Origin: Mycobacterium sp. D16Q13
GTDB lineage: Bacteria; Actinomycetota; Actinomycetes; Mycobacteriales; Mycobacteriaceae
Reading direction: 5' to 3'
DNA: 64,000 nt
NCBI RefSeq assembly: GCF_002013375.1
Contig: NZ_MAEW01000020.1
Span: 62,001 to 126,000, forward strand
Shown here: positions 29,132 through 37,231 of the stretch, piece after piece
How the letters are laid out: each line of letters starts with the position of its first letter
How positions within the stretch are numbered: position 1 is the stretch's first letter
Notes under the pieces: generated by a model
The model's input: only the letters and a program-made list of their open reading frames with translations
What the model was told of the DNA's origin: nothing
Database searches by the model: none
Position numbers and translations under genes: made by a program

Positions 29132-29917
29132 TCAGGATGCGGGCGTGACCTCTTTGGGCTCGCCGTTACCCGCGACGACCATCCGTCCGGTGCGGTCCCT
29201 CTCTGAGACGGTGACGGTGATGTCGACGCCCTCGTCGCTGGGCCGGATCACCATGACGGTTCCGCTCTCTCCGGCTGTGGGCACGTTCAGGGTCTCGGGT
29301 GCGCCGCGCAGGACGCCGACGATCTTGGCCGGATCGAACCGGCTCAGGTCGCCGATCTTCACGTTGCGCCAGGTGCCGGGCTGCGCGCCGCCGTCGCGGA
29401 ACCCGCCCTGATACGGGTAGGTGATGGGCAGTTCCGGATCCGCGGCCTCGATGCGGACCAGCGACGCGTTGTTCCAGCGCACGGTCAGCTCGATACCCGT
29501 GGTGTCGCCGAACTTCGCGCGCATCTGATCCAGCAGGCCGGACAGGCCCGGGACGGAGAACAGCTTGGTCGGCGCGATCACCACGGGGGCGACGCCGTCG
29601 GCGGCCGCGCCCGGGTCCGGTGGCACCGGCCGCGTCGCGTAGCTGCTCACCCCGGCTCCGACGGCGGCGGCGACGACAGCCGTGACAACGATCGCCGGCC
29701 AGCGGCGCCGCTGCGGCTGCGGTGCGGGTACGTGGGCCGGAAGTGCGGCGATCTGCAGATCGGAGACCACGCCGTTGAGTTCACCGAGAGTCTGCGCAGA
29801 GGTGGCCACGGCGATCCGTTGACGATGTTCCTCCGAGGAGATCTGGCCTTCGCCAAAGGCGGCATCGAGCGCCTTGCAGGTGACGTCTCGGTCAGAGTCC
29901 TTGGCACGGGTCGCCAT
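29132..29917 (-). CDS. DUF1707 membrane protein (copy 2)
   Basis: From ATG at 29917 this is 261 residues of the same architecture as copy 1. A DUF1707 domain comes first (MATRAKDSDRDVTCKALDAAFGEGQISSEEHRQRIAVATSAQTLGELNGVVSDLQ), then a helix (AIVVTAVVAAAVGAGVSSY) and an outer domain with SGLLDQMRAKFGDTTGIEL and GVLRGAPETLNV. The frame extends upstream into the next gene, but the start was set by alignment with copy 1. The tandem copies share about half of their residues by eye. Confidence 0.75.
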   Translation of the reverse strand: MATRAKDSDRDVTCKALDAAFGEGQISSEEHRQRIAVATSAQTLGELNGVVSDLQIAALPAHVPAPQPQRRRWPAIVVTAVVAAAVGAGVSSYATRPVPPDPGAAADGVAPVVIAPTKLFSVPGLSGLLDQMRAKFGDTTGIELTVRWNNASLVRIEAADPELPITYPYQGGFRDGGAQPGTWRNVKIGDLSRFDPAKIVGVLRGAPETLNVPTAGESGTVMVIRPSDEGVDITVTVSERDRTGRMVVAGNGEPKEVTPAS

Positions 29918-29942
29918 GCGAGGAATCGTAGAGTGGCCGGAA

Positions 29943-30398
29943 TCAGCCCCAGTACGCGAACTCGCAGACCGGGTTCGGTTCGTTCTTGAACGACACCAGC
30001 ATGTCGCCCATCGTGATCGTGCAGCCGGTGGCGCCGGCGCCGTTGGCCTGGACCTCGGAGTTCGCCTCCTCGACGACGTCGATGGTGTGCTCCCAGGGCA
30101 GCGAGACATCCTTCTCGATGTGGGCGGGGCCGCCGTTCTCCTGCCAGGTGACGGTTGCCGTTCCGGCGCCCATCACCTTCAGGACTGCGGACCCGACGAT
30201 CTTGCCGGTGCCCTTCACCCCAACGGGCGTGGAGGCGGTCGCCGCGGGACCGTCGACCGGGGCCGGCCGCGTCGTCGACGTAGCCGCTGAGGTGGCTGCT
30301 TGCGTCGACGAGATGTCGGCAGATTTCCCGCATCCGGATGTGATCACGGCGATGACCGCAAAGCCGGCAAGCGCCGGCGAAAGTCGAAGAAATGTCAC
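29943..30398 (-). CDS. MmpS-like lipoprotein
   Basis: From GTG at 30398, behind AGAGGGGG, this is about 151 residues; an ATG at 30428 is possible. The signal peptide ends in the lipobox VITSGC. After a Thr/Ala/Pro-rich linker the last 85 residues look like the MmpS outer domain: a beta sandwich with VTWQENGGPAHIEKDVSLPWEHTIDV and GATGCTITMGD-PVCEFAYW, where two cysteines could pair. No MmpL partner is adjacent. Confidence 0.6.
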   Translation of the reverse strand: MTFLRLSPALAGFAVIAVITSGCGKSADISSTQAATSAATSTTRPAPVDGPAATASTPVGVKGTGKIVGSAVLKVMGAGTATVTWQENGGPAHIEKDVSLPWEHTIDVVEEANSEVQANGAGATGCTITMGDMLVSFKNEPNPVCEFAYWG

Positions 30399-30528
30399 CT
30401 TGCCCCCTCTTCCTGACAACCGACCCATCGTAACGAGTGGAACGCAGACAGACTTCGGCTTCGCAAAGGACATGCTGTCTGTGTGGCCCGGGGTCTGCCT
30501 GCGGGTAATCGGACGTACTCTGGTTACC

Positions 30529-30951
30529 GTGCGATTGCAGAGACAGGTGGTGGATTACGCGCTCAAGCGGCGATCCCTGCTGGCCGAGGTCTATTCCGGG
30601 CGTACCGGCGTGGCCGAAGTCTGCGACGCGAACCCGTACCTGCTCCGCGCGGCTAAGTTCCACGGCAAATCGAGTGCCGTGGTCTGCCCGATCTGCCGCA
30701 AGGAGCAACTGACGCTGGTGTCGTGGGTTTTCGGCGAGCACTTGGGAGCGGTATCCGGGTCGGCCCGTTCGGCCGAGGAACTCGTGATGCTTGCCACTCG
30801 GTACCCGGAGTTCGCCGTGCACGTTGTCGAGGTATGCCGGACCTGCAGTTGGAATCATTTGGTGAAGTCGTATGTCATGGGCGCCCTCCCGGCGCCGAAG
30901 GGGACCACCCCACGTCAGCGGACAACTCGTGCCCGGACGGCCAGTGAATAG
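30529..30951 (+). CDS. DUF5318 zinc-ribbon-like protein (Rv0049-like)
   Basis: From GTG at 30529 this is 140 residues: MRLQRQVVDYALKRRSLLAEV, then two CxxC pairs (VVCPICRKE and EVCRTCSWN) that suggest a zinc site. Position immediately before ponA1 matches Rv0049. The 3' end overlaps the ponA1 start by eight bases, so they are probably co-transcribed. The function is unknown. Confidence 0.75.
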   Translation: MRLQRQVVDYALKRRSLLAEVYSGRTGVAEVCDANPYLLRAAKFHGKSSAVVCPICRKEQLTLVSWVFGEHLGAVSGSARSAEELVMLATRYPEFAVHVVEVCRTCSWNHLVKSYVMGALPAPKGTTPRQRTTRARTASE

Positions 30952-33343
30952 GCCACAAGGTGAGGGCGGCGTGGTTGGCGGGCAGAATCCGGTAGCTCCC
31001 AGCAGCGGCTCGGATTCACCGCGTACCCCCAGCATGGACGATCGCCCGACGTCGATCCTCGACCCCGTCGAGGATCTGCCGTTGTACCGGCGCGACGAGG
31101 ACGCCGTGGCCGCCGCGCGCGCGGCACTGGAACGTGACGACGAGGGCATGGGGCACGAGCCGCCGCCGCCACCCGGCAGGCCCGGTGGCCAGTCTCGTCC
31201 GCCGCAGCGCCGCCGTAAGCGGAAGACCAACGGCTGGAGAATTTTCCGTCGTGTGATGATCGCGCTGGTCTTGCTGGCGATCGTTATCCCGCTGGCGACG
31301 TTCGCACTGGCGTATTCGGTGGTCGACATCCCGAAGCCGGGTGACATTCGTACCAGCCAGGTGTCCACCATCCTGGCCAGCGACGGCACCACCGAGCTCG
31401 CCAAAGTTGTTCCACCGGATGGGAACCGGGTCGATATCAAGATCGACCAGGTGCCCCAGCATGTGCGTGCGGCCGTGATGGCCGCCGAGGACCGTGATTT
31501 CTACGGCAACCCTGGGTTCTCGTTCTCAGGGCTGCTGCGCGCTGTCAAGAACAACATGTTCGGTGGCGACACTCAGGGTGGATCGACGATCACTCAGCAG
31601 TACGTGAAGAACGCGATGGTGGGCGCGCAGCGCGCCGGCCTCGGCGGCCTCACCCGTAAGGCCAAAGAAATCGTCATCTCCACCAAGATGTCCCAGTCCT
31701 GGTCCAAGGATCAGGTGCTGGAGGCCTACCTCAACATCATCTATTTCGGGCGCGGTGCGTACGGCATCTCGGCGGCATCGAAGGCCTACTTCGACAAGCC
31801 GGTCGAACAGCTGACCGTGTCCGAGGGTGCGTTGTTGGCCGCGCTAATCCAACGGCCTTCACGACTGGATCCCGCGGTGGACTTGCCTGAGTCGACCAAC
31901 CGGTGGAATTGGGTGCTCGACGGCATGGTGACCATCGGTGCCCTGTCCGCGCAGGATCGCGCCGGGCAGGTGTACCCGGCAACGGTGCCGCCCGAGCAGG
32001 CCGCCGCACAGAACGCGACCACGGGCCCGAACGGCCTCATCAAACGTCAGGTGATGGCGGAGCTGACCGACCTGTTCAACATCGATGAGCAGACGTTGAA
32101 CACCGAGGGTCTGCAGATCACGACCACCATCGACACCAAGGCGCAGCAGGCCGCCGAGAACGCGGTCAACAGCACCCTGCAGGGTGAGAACCCTGATCTG
32201 CGGACGGCGGTGGTCTCCGTCGACCCGCGTACCGGCGCGGTGAAGGCCTATTACGGCGGATCGAACGCGCAGGGCCTGGACTATGCGCAGCAGGGTTTGC
32301 AGACCGGCTCGTCGTTCAAGGTGTTTGCCTTGGTGGCGGCATTGCAGCAGGGCATCGGCCTGGGCTATCAGCTGGACAGCTCGGAGCTGACGTATCAGGG
32401 CATCACCATCAAGAACAGCGAAGATGCTTCGTGTGGAACGTGTTCGGTGGCCGAGGCGCTCAAGCGCTCGCTGAACACCAGCTTCTACCGGCTCATGCTG
32501 AAGCTGAAGAACGGGCCCGATGATGTGGCGACGGCCGCGCACAACGCCGGTATCGCCGAGAACTTTCCCGGCGTCTCGCACACTCTGTCCGAGGACGGTC
32601 AGGGCGGCCCGCCGAACAACGGCGTCGTGTTGGGTCAGTATCAGACCCGGGTGATCGACATGGCCTCGGCGTATGCGACCTTGGCGGCGTCAGGGACCTA
32701 CCGCAAGCCGCACTTCATCCAGAAGGTGGTGAACGCGGACGGTCAGGTGCTTTTCGACGCGGGCTCCTCCGACAACACCGGCGAGAAGCGCATATCCGAT
32801 GACGTTGCGAACAACGCGATCTCGGCGATGAAGCCGATTGCGGGCTACTCGCGTGGACATGGGCTGGCCGGTGGCCGAGAGTCGGCCGCGAAGACCGGTA
32901 CCGCCCAGTTGGGCGACACCAAGGACAACAAGGACGCCTGGATGGTCGGTGTCACCCCGTCGCTCTCGACAGCGGTGTGGGTGGGAACCGACGACGGCAA
33001 GCCGATCAAGAACAGTTGGGGCGGGCCGATTTACGGTTCCGGTCTGCCGTCGGACATCTGGAAGAAGACCATGGATGGTGCGCTGGACGGCACCACCAAG
33101 GAGACCTTCCCCAAGCCAGGTGCCATCGGTGGTTATGCCGGTGTGCCCGTCTACGTACCCCCGCCTCCGGCGCCGAATGGTCCGCCTGCGCCCGCGCCGG
33201 GCGGCGGTGGCGAGGTGACGGTCATCCAGCCGACCATCGAGATCGCACCGGGTATCACCATTCCGGTGGGGCCCCCGACAACGATTCCGGTTGGCCCGGC
33301 GGCGCCACCGGCGGGTGACGTACCGCCACCTCCGGGGCAGTAG
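30944..33343 (+). CDS. ponA1: Class A penicillin-binding protein PonA1
   Basis: From GTG at 30944 this is about 799 residues of bifunctional peptidoglycan synthase. A Pro-rich cytoplasmic N-terminus precedes one transmembrane helix (VMIALVLLAIVIPLATFALAYS). The GT51 transglycosylase has AAEDRDFYGNPGFSFSG and GGSTITQQYVKNA. The transpeptidase has SSFK, SLN and KTGTAQ. The tail is Pro-rich. It polymerises and crosslinks glycan strands in the envelope. The start overlaps the DUF5318 gene; a longer start at 30872 would run deep into that gene. Confidence 0.95.
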   Translation: MNRPQGEGGVVGGQNPVAPSSGSDSPRTPSMDDRPTSILDPVEDLPLYRRDEDAVAAARAALERDDEGMGHEPPPPPGRPGGQSRPPQRRRKRKTNGWRIFRRVMIALVLLAIVIPLATFALAYSVVDIPKPGDIRTSQVSTILASDGTTELAKVVPPDGNRVDIKIDQVPQHVRAAVMAAEDRDFYGNPGFSFSGLLRAVKNNMFGGDTQGGSTITQQYVKNAMVGAQRAGLGGLTRKAKEIVISTKMSQSWSKDQVLEAYLNIIYFGRGAYGISAASKAYFDKPVEQLTVSEGALLAALIQRPSRLDPAVDLPESTNRWNWVLDGMVTIGALSAQDRAGQVYPATVPPEQAAAQNATTGPNGLIKRQVMAELTDLFNIDEQTLNTEGLQITTTIDTKAQQAAENAVNSTLQGENPDLRTAVVSVDPRTGAVKAYYGGSNAQGLDYAQQGLQTGSSFKVFALVAALQQGIGLGYQLDSSELTYQGITIKNSEDASCGTCSVAEALKRSLNTSFYRLMLKLKNGPDDVATAAHNAGIAENFPGVSHTLSEDGQGGPPNNGVVLGQYQTRVIDMASAYATLAASGTYRKPHFIQKVVNADGQVLFDAGSSDNTGEKRISDDVANNAISAMKPIAGYSRGHGLAGGRESAAKTGTAQLGDTKDNKDAWMVGVTPSLSTAVWVGTDDGKPIKNSWGGPIYGSGLPSDIWKKTMDGALDGTTKETFPKPGAIGGYAGVPVYVPPPPAPNGPPAPAPGGGGEVTVIQPTIEIAPGITIPVGPPTTIPVGPAAPPAGDVPPPPGQ

Positions 33344-33364
33344 GCAGGTGCCGGCCGAATCCCG

Positions 33365-33416
33365 GAGCCGCAGCGTCGGCGACATTGAGTCTGTGAGCCG
33401 CAGCGTCGGCGACATT
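33365..33416 (+). repeat. Two tandem 22-base repeats, period 30
   Basis: GAGCCGCAGCGTCGGCGACATT occurs at 33365-33386 and again at 33395-33416, in the ponA1-GT87 junction. In the frame of the downstream gene both copies read SRSVGDI. The repeat makes the true start of that gene ambiguous and could vary in copy number between strains. Confidence 0.8.
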
Positions 33417-35015
33417 CAGGGTGCGACGGTGTCTCCCGAAAAACTCGCGGGTGATCTGCGCAGCGCCGACGACCGTGACTTCCCCAGTCGCACAGATGTG
33501 ATGGGCGCCGAGCTGTCCGAGGTGGTCGGCGGACCGCTGGGTCGGCACGCGTTGGTCGGCAGGCAACCGTTCTGGACGCCGCTGCGGGTGGTGTTCATCA
33601 TCGCGCTGGGGTTCCTCATCCTGGGATGGACCAGCAAGGCGCCCTGTTTGCAGCAGAGTGGAACCGGCAGCGGCTCCCAGCGCGTGGCCAATTGGGACAA
33701 CAACCGCGCCTACTACCAACTGTGCTACTCGGATACCGTGCCGCTGTACGGCGCCGAGCTGTTGAACCAGGGCCGCTTCCCGTACAAGTCGAGCTGGCTG
33801 GAAACCGACTCGAGCGGGCATCAGAAGATTCAGTACGACGGCACCCCGGCGGTCCGGTACATGGAGTACCCGGTGGTCACCGGGGTGTACCAGTACACCG
33901 CGATGGCCCTGGCCAAGACGTACACCCAGGCCAGCGACCTGCTGGGGCTGCCCATCGTCGCCGAAGTCGTGATGTTCTTCAACATCGTGGCCTTCGGGTT
34001 GGCGCTGGCCTGGCTGGTGACCATTTGGGCCAGTGCGGGATTGAGCCCGCGCACACGTCCATGGGATGTGGTGATGATCGCCGCTTCCCCGATTGTGATC
34101 TTCCAGATCTTCACGAATTTCGATGCTCTCGCAACGGCTTTCAGCATGGCGGCGCTCTTGGCGTGGGCGCGTAAGAAACCGTGGCTCGCCGGTGTGTTGA
34201 TCGGGCTGGGGGTGTCCGCCAAGCTCTACCCGCTACTGCTGCTGTTTCCGCTGCTGCTGGTGAGCCTGCGGGGTGGCAAGATGCACGAGTTCTCGAAGAC
34301 CGCCGCCGCCGCACTGGCCAGCTGGGTAGTGGTGAACGCGCCGGTGGCGATGCTCTTTCCGCGAGGGTGGGGGGAGTTCTTCCGGCTCAACACCCGGCGC
34401 GGCGACGACATGGATTCGCTGTACAACGTCTTCAAATCCTTCACGGGGTGGCAGGGCTTCGACGGCTCGCTGGGCTTCTGGGAGCCCCCGGTCATTCTCA
34501 ACGCGGTCTCGGCGGTGCTGTTCGGGATCTGTTGTGTGGGTATCGGATACGTGGCGCTGACGGCGCCGCGGCGTCCGCGCGTAGCGCAGCTGGCCTTCCT
34601 GGTGGTGGCGGTGTTCCTGCTGACTAACAAGGTATGGAGCCCGCAGTTCTCGCTGTGGCTGGTGCCGCTGGCCGTGGTGGCGGTGCCGCACCGCCGAATC
34701 CTGTTGGCATGGATGACCGTTGATGCGCTCGTATGGATTCCGCGGATGTACTACCTGCTGGGTATGGAGAACAAGGGACTTCCCGAGCAGTGGTTCACCG
34801 GCACGGTGCTGGTGCGGGACATCGCGGTGATCGGTCTGTGCGCCCTGGTGCTGCGCCAGATCTATCACCCCAGCGAGGATTTGGTGCGCGCCCACAGCGA
34901 CAACACCGACGATCCGGCGGGTGGGCCGTGCGACGGGGCCGCCGACGACGCTCCGGCATGGCTGCCCTCCTGGCTGCGGCCGCGTAAACCCACACCGCAT
35001 ATCGCCCGCGCGTAG
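33393..35015 (+). CDS. GT87-type integral membrane mannosyltransferase-like protein (Rv0051-like)
   Basis: About 540 residues start at GTG 33393 (GTG 33429 is also possible). After a cytoplasmic head there are about ten membrane segments. The DUF2029/GT87 architecture is supported by YMEYPVVTGVYQYTAMALA, an extended loop near the head and GVLIGLGVSAKLYPLLLLFPLLLV. Family members use polyprenyl-phosphate-mannose for lipoglycan assembly; the acceptor here is unknown. It follows ponA1 at the Rv0051 position. Confidence 0.75.
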   Translation: MSRSVGDIQGATVSPEKLAGDLRSADDRDFPSRTDVMGAELSEVVGGPLGRHALVGRQPFWTPLRVVFIIALGFLILGWTSKAPCLQQSGTGSGSQRVANWDNNRAYYQLCYSDTVPLYGAELLNQGRFPYKSSWLETDSSGHQKIQYDGTPAVRYMEYPVVTGVYQYTAMALAKTYTQASDLLGLPIVAEVVMFFNIVAFGLALAWLVTIWASAGLSPRTRPWDVVMIAASPIVIFQIFTNFDALATAFSMAALLAWARKKPWLAGVLIGLGVSAKLYPLLLLFPLLLVSLRGGKMHEFSKTAAAALASWVVVNAPVAMLFPRGWGEFFRLNTRRGDDMDSLYNVFKSFTGWQGFDGSLGFWEPPVILNAVSAVLFGICCVGIGYVALTAPRRPRVAQLAFLVVAVFLLTNKVWSPQFSLWLVPLAVVAVPHRRILLAWMTVDALVWIPRMYYLLGMENKGLPEQWFTGTVLVRDIAVIGLCALVLRQIYHPSEDLVRAHSDNTDDPAGGPCDGAADDAPAWLPSWLRPRKPTPHIARA

Positions 35016-35076
35016 TTTCTCAGTCGGCGATTTCGCCGGTCAGGGGGCTGTGCGGTAGCCTTGGCCGGTTGCCGAC

Positions 35077-35109
35077 GCAGGCGACTCTCCTGCCACGGAT
35101 ACGCCGTGG
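35077..35109 (+). promoter_or_regulatory. Two adjacent hairpins in the rpsF leader
   Basis: GCAGG/CCTGC (35077-35093) and CCACGG/CCGTGG (35093-35109, loop ATACG) form side by side in the stretch before rpsF. Many bacteria have an S6:S18-binding leader at this place. The structure is seen; a role in S6:S18 autoregulation is a guess. Confidence 0.35.
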
Positions 35110-35142
35110 CCGCACTAGACCACAGGAGGTGATGAGTTTCTC

Positions 35143-35433
35143 ATGCGTCAGTACGAAATCATGGTCATTCTCGACCCAACCCTTGACGAGCGCACCGTAG
35201 CTCCATCGCTGGATACGTTCTTGAACGTTATCCGGGGTGACGGCGGAACCGTTTCGAAGGTAGAGGTCTGGGGCAAGCGTCGTCTTGCTTACGAGATCGC
35301 CAAGCATGCCGAGGGCATCTACGCGGTGATCGACGTGGTCGCAGAGCCCGCCACCGTATCGGAGCTTGATCGCCAGCTTGGCCTCAACGAGTCCGTGCTA
35401 CGGACCAAGGTCCTGCGCACCGGAGCCCGCTAG
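35143..35433 (+). CDS. rpsF: 30S ribosomal protein bS6
   Basis: The 96-residue protein starts [19 protein letters not shown] and has the [21 protein letters not shown] segment of S6. It binds S18 and 16S rRNA in the small subunit platform. The site AGGAGGTGATGAG precedes the start. It is the first gene of rpsF-ssb-rpsR-rplI. Confidence 0.97.
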   Translation: MRQYEIMVILDPTLDERTVAPSLDTFLNVIRGDGGTVSKVEVWGKRRLAYEIAKHAEGIYAVIDVVAEPATVSELDRQLGLNESVLRTKVLRTGAR

Positions 35434-35507
35434 AGGTCCTACGGAAGTCAGTCGACTTCCGTAGGCTGCCGGTTAACCACGCCAGCTGACAGACACGAGG
35501 AGGAACC

Positions 35508-36008
35508 GTGGCAGGTGACACCACCATCACGGTCATCGGAAATTTGACCGCCGATCCAGAACTGCGTTTCACCCCGTCCGGGGCCGCCGTCGCCAACTTC
35601 ACTGTGGCGTCGACCCCCCGCATCTTCGACCGACAGAGTTCGGAGTGGAAGGACGGAGAGGCGCTGTTCCTGCGGTGCAATATCTGGCGTGAGGCCGCCG
35701 AGAATGTGGCCGAGAGCCTGACCCGAGGGTCCCGTGTCATCGTCACTGGCCGGCTCAAGCAGCGCTCCTTCGAAACCCGCGAGGGCGAGAAGCGCACCGT
35801 CATGGAGGTCGAGGTCGACGAGATCGGCCCGTCTCTGCGGTACGCGACCGCCAAGGTCAACAAGGCCTCGCGTGGTGGTGGCGGCGGTGGAGGTTTCGGC
35901 GGCGGAGGTGGCGGCGGGACTTCCCGTCCCAGCGAGCCCGCCGACGATCCGTGGGGCAGCGCCCCGGCCTCCGGTTCCACCGCAGCGGACGACGAACCGC
36001 CCTTCTGA
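35508..36008 (+). CDS. ssb: Single-stranded DNA-binding protein
   Basis: The 166-residue protein has an OB fold ([93 protein letters not shown]). A Gly-rich linker with two poly-Gly runs follows, and the acidic tail ends DDEPPF, which recruits partner proteins. It protects ssDNA in replication and repair. The GTG start follows GAGGAGGAACC. Confidence 0.97.
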   Translation: MAGDTTITVIGNLTADPELRFTPSGAAVANFTVASTPRIFDRQSSEWKDGEALFLRCNIWREAAENVAESLTRGSRVIVTGRLKQRSFETREGEKRTVMEVEVDEIGPSLRYATAKVNKASRGGGGGGGFGGGGGGGTSRPSEPADDPWGSAPASGSTAADDEPPF

Positions 36009-36052
36009 TCTGGGCGACACAACTTATCTAGCTAGAAAGAAAGAGATTCACC

Positions 36053-36307
36053 ATGGCCAAGACGACTAAGCGCCGTCCTGCCCCGGAAAAGCCGGTCAAG
36101 ACACGTAAGTGCGCGTTCTGCACCAAGAAGGCGCTGAACATCGATTACAAGGACACCAACCTGCTGCGCACGTACATCAGTGAGCGCGGCAAGATTCGTG
36201 CCCGCCGGGTTACCGGCAACTGCGTTCAGCACCAGCGCGACATCGCGATCGCAGTGAAGAACGCGCGCGAAGTAGCCCTGCTGCCGTTCAGCTCGGCGAC
36301 GCGGTAG
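36053..36307 (+). CDS. rpsR: 30S ribosomal protein bS18
   Basis: The 84-residue basic protein includes [61 protein letters not shown], the S18 signature. Three cysteines (CAFC plus NC) point to the zinc-binding C+ form, not the zinc-free paralogue made under zinc starvation. It sits in the rpsF operon with an AGAAAGAAAGAG leader. Confidence 0.97.
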   Translation: MAKTTKRRPAPEKPVKTRKCAFCTKKALNIDYKDTNLLRTYISERGKIRARRVTGNCVQHQRDIAIAVKNAREVALLPFSSATR

Positions 36308-36324
36308 GACCGGAGGGACATCTG

Positions 36325-36780
36325 ATGAAGCTGATTCTGACGACCGAGGTCGAGCACCTCGGCACTGCCGGTGACACCGTTGAGGTCAAGGACGGTTACG
36401 GACGCAACTACCTTCTGCCCCGCGGACTGGCGATTGTCGCCACCCGTGGTGCGGAGCGCCAGGCCACCGACATCCGTCGCGCCCGCGAGGCCAAGGAGAT
36501 CCGCGGCGTCGAGCACGCCCACGAGATCAAGCAGGCGATCGAGGGTCTGGGTGCTGTGAAGCTGACGGTGAAGACCGCCGGCGAGGGCAAGCTGTTCGGT
36601 TCGGTGACCGCCGCTGACGTGGTGGGTGCCATCAAGGCCGCCGGTGGACCGAACCTGGACAAGCGGACCGTCACCCTGCCGAAGGCACACATCAAGCAGA
36701 TCGGTTCGTACGCACTGGACGTGCATCTGCACGCCGGTGTGGCGACCAAGGTCACTGTGGATGTAGTCGCCGCAGGCTGA
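36325..36780 (+). CDS. rplI: 50S ribosomal protein bL9
   Basis: The 151 residues start [36 protein letters not shown], the N-terminal L9 signature. A connecting helix ([22 protein letters not shown]) and the C-terminal rRNA-binding domain follow. The start lies 17 bases after rpsR with GGAGG upstream. A hairpin closes the operon. Confidence 0.97.
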   Translation: MKLILTTEVEHLGTAGDTVEVKDGYGRNYLLPRGLAIVATRGAERQATDIRRAREAKEIRGVEHAHEIKQAIEGLGAVKLTVKTAGEGKLFGSVTAADVVGAIKAAGGPNLDKRTVTLPKAHIKQIGSYALDVHLHAGVATKVTVDVVAAG

Positions 36781-36802
36781 TCGATCCGAAATAGTGCCGG
36801 GT

Positions 36803-36834
36803 CAACGGCGCCGTGGGTTTCCGCGGCGCCGTTG
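36803..36834 (+). terminator. Terminator hairpin after rplI
   Basis: CAACGGCGCC at 36803-36812 pairs with GGCGCCGTTG at 36825-36834, a ten-pair GC-rich stem 22 bases after the rplI stop. There is no U tract, as is common in mycobacteria. Confidence 0.7.
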
Positions 36835-36885
36835 CCGTATCTGCTGGCGAACGTATTGTACGCGTGTGCCACTCCAGCGAAGCTA

Positions 36886-37107
36886 CCTCTAGTTAACCTA
36901 GAGGGTTGAGAGGGGTAACAGAACACGCCCGAGTACGCAACCTGATGCGACACGCCGGACGGATTCCCATCCACAGTCCTGTCAATTAGTTGACCGGCTG
37001 CCAACTGGGAAAAGTGCAGGAATGTAGGTATCTATCCCCAGGTTGTCCCCAACCCCCTAACACCGGGTTGGACAGTAGTCCACACCCCATGCCCAGGCTC
37101 ATCCACA
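36886..37107. promoter_or_regulatory. dnaB upstream region: 19-base dyad and DnaA-box-like cluster
   Basis: The roughly 450 bases between rplI and dnaB hold no convincing gene. They contain a dyad CCTCTAG-TTAAC-CTAGAGG at 36886-36904. They also hold five same-direction matches to the DnaA-box pattern: CCATCCACA (36967), CTATCCCCA (37032), TTGTCCCCA (37043), TAGTCCACA (37076) and TCATCCACA (37099), each one to two changes from TTGTCCACA/TTATCCACA. A DnaA-responsive promoter of dnaB is inferred. Confidence 0.45.
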
Positions 37108-37231
37108 GGGCCACTTGGCAGGGTCGCTAGCAACATCTAACGTCTACCGCGGCGCGCCGGGATGAACCGTACTTGTCGGACCTTGCCGCGATCATGTGTT
37201 CGACTTGATGTGAGTAGGAGGACCGCGCGCC

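Noticed and set aside
29647-31440. Long minus-strand frame of 597 residues across ponA1, DUF5318 and the MmpS-like gene
   Set aside because: It spans real genes of both strands with no recognisable domain.
33365-33416. CRISPR-like repeat
   Set aside because: There are only two copies with an eight-base gap, inside a coding junction; no array or cas genes are present.
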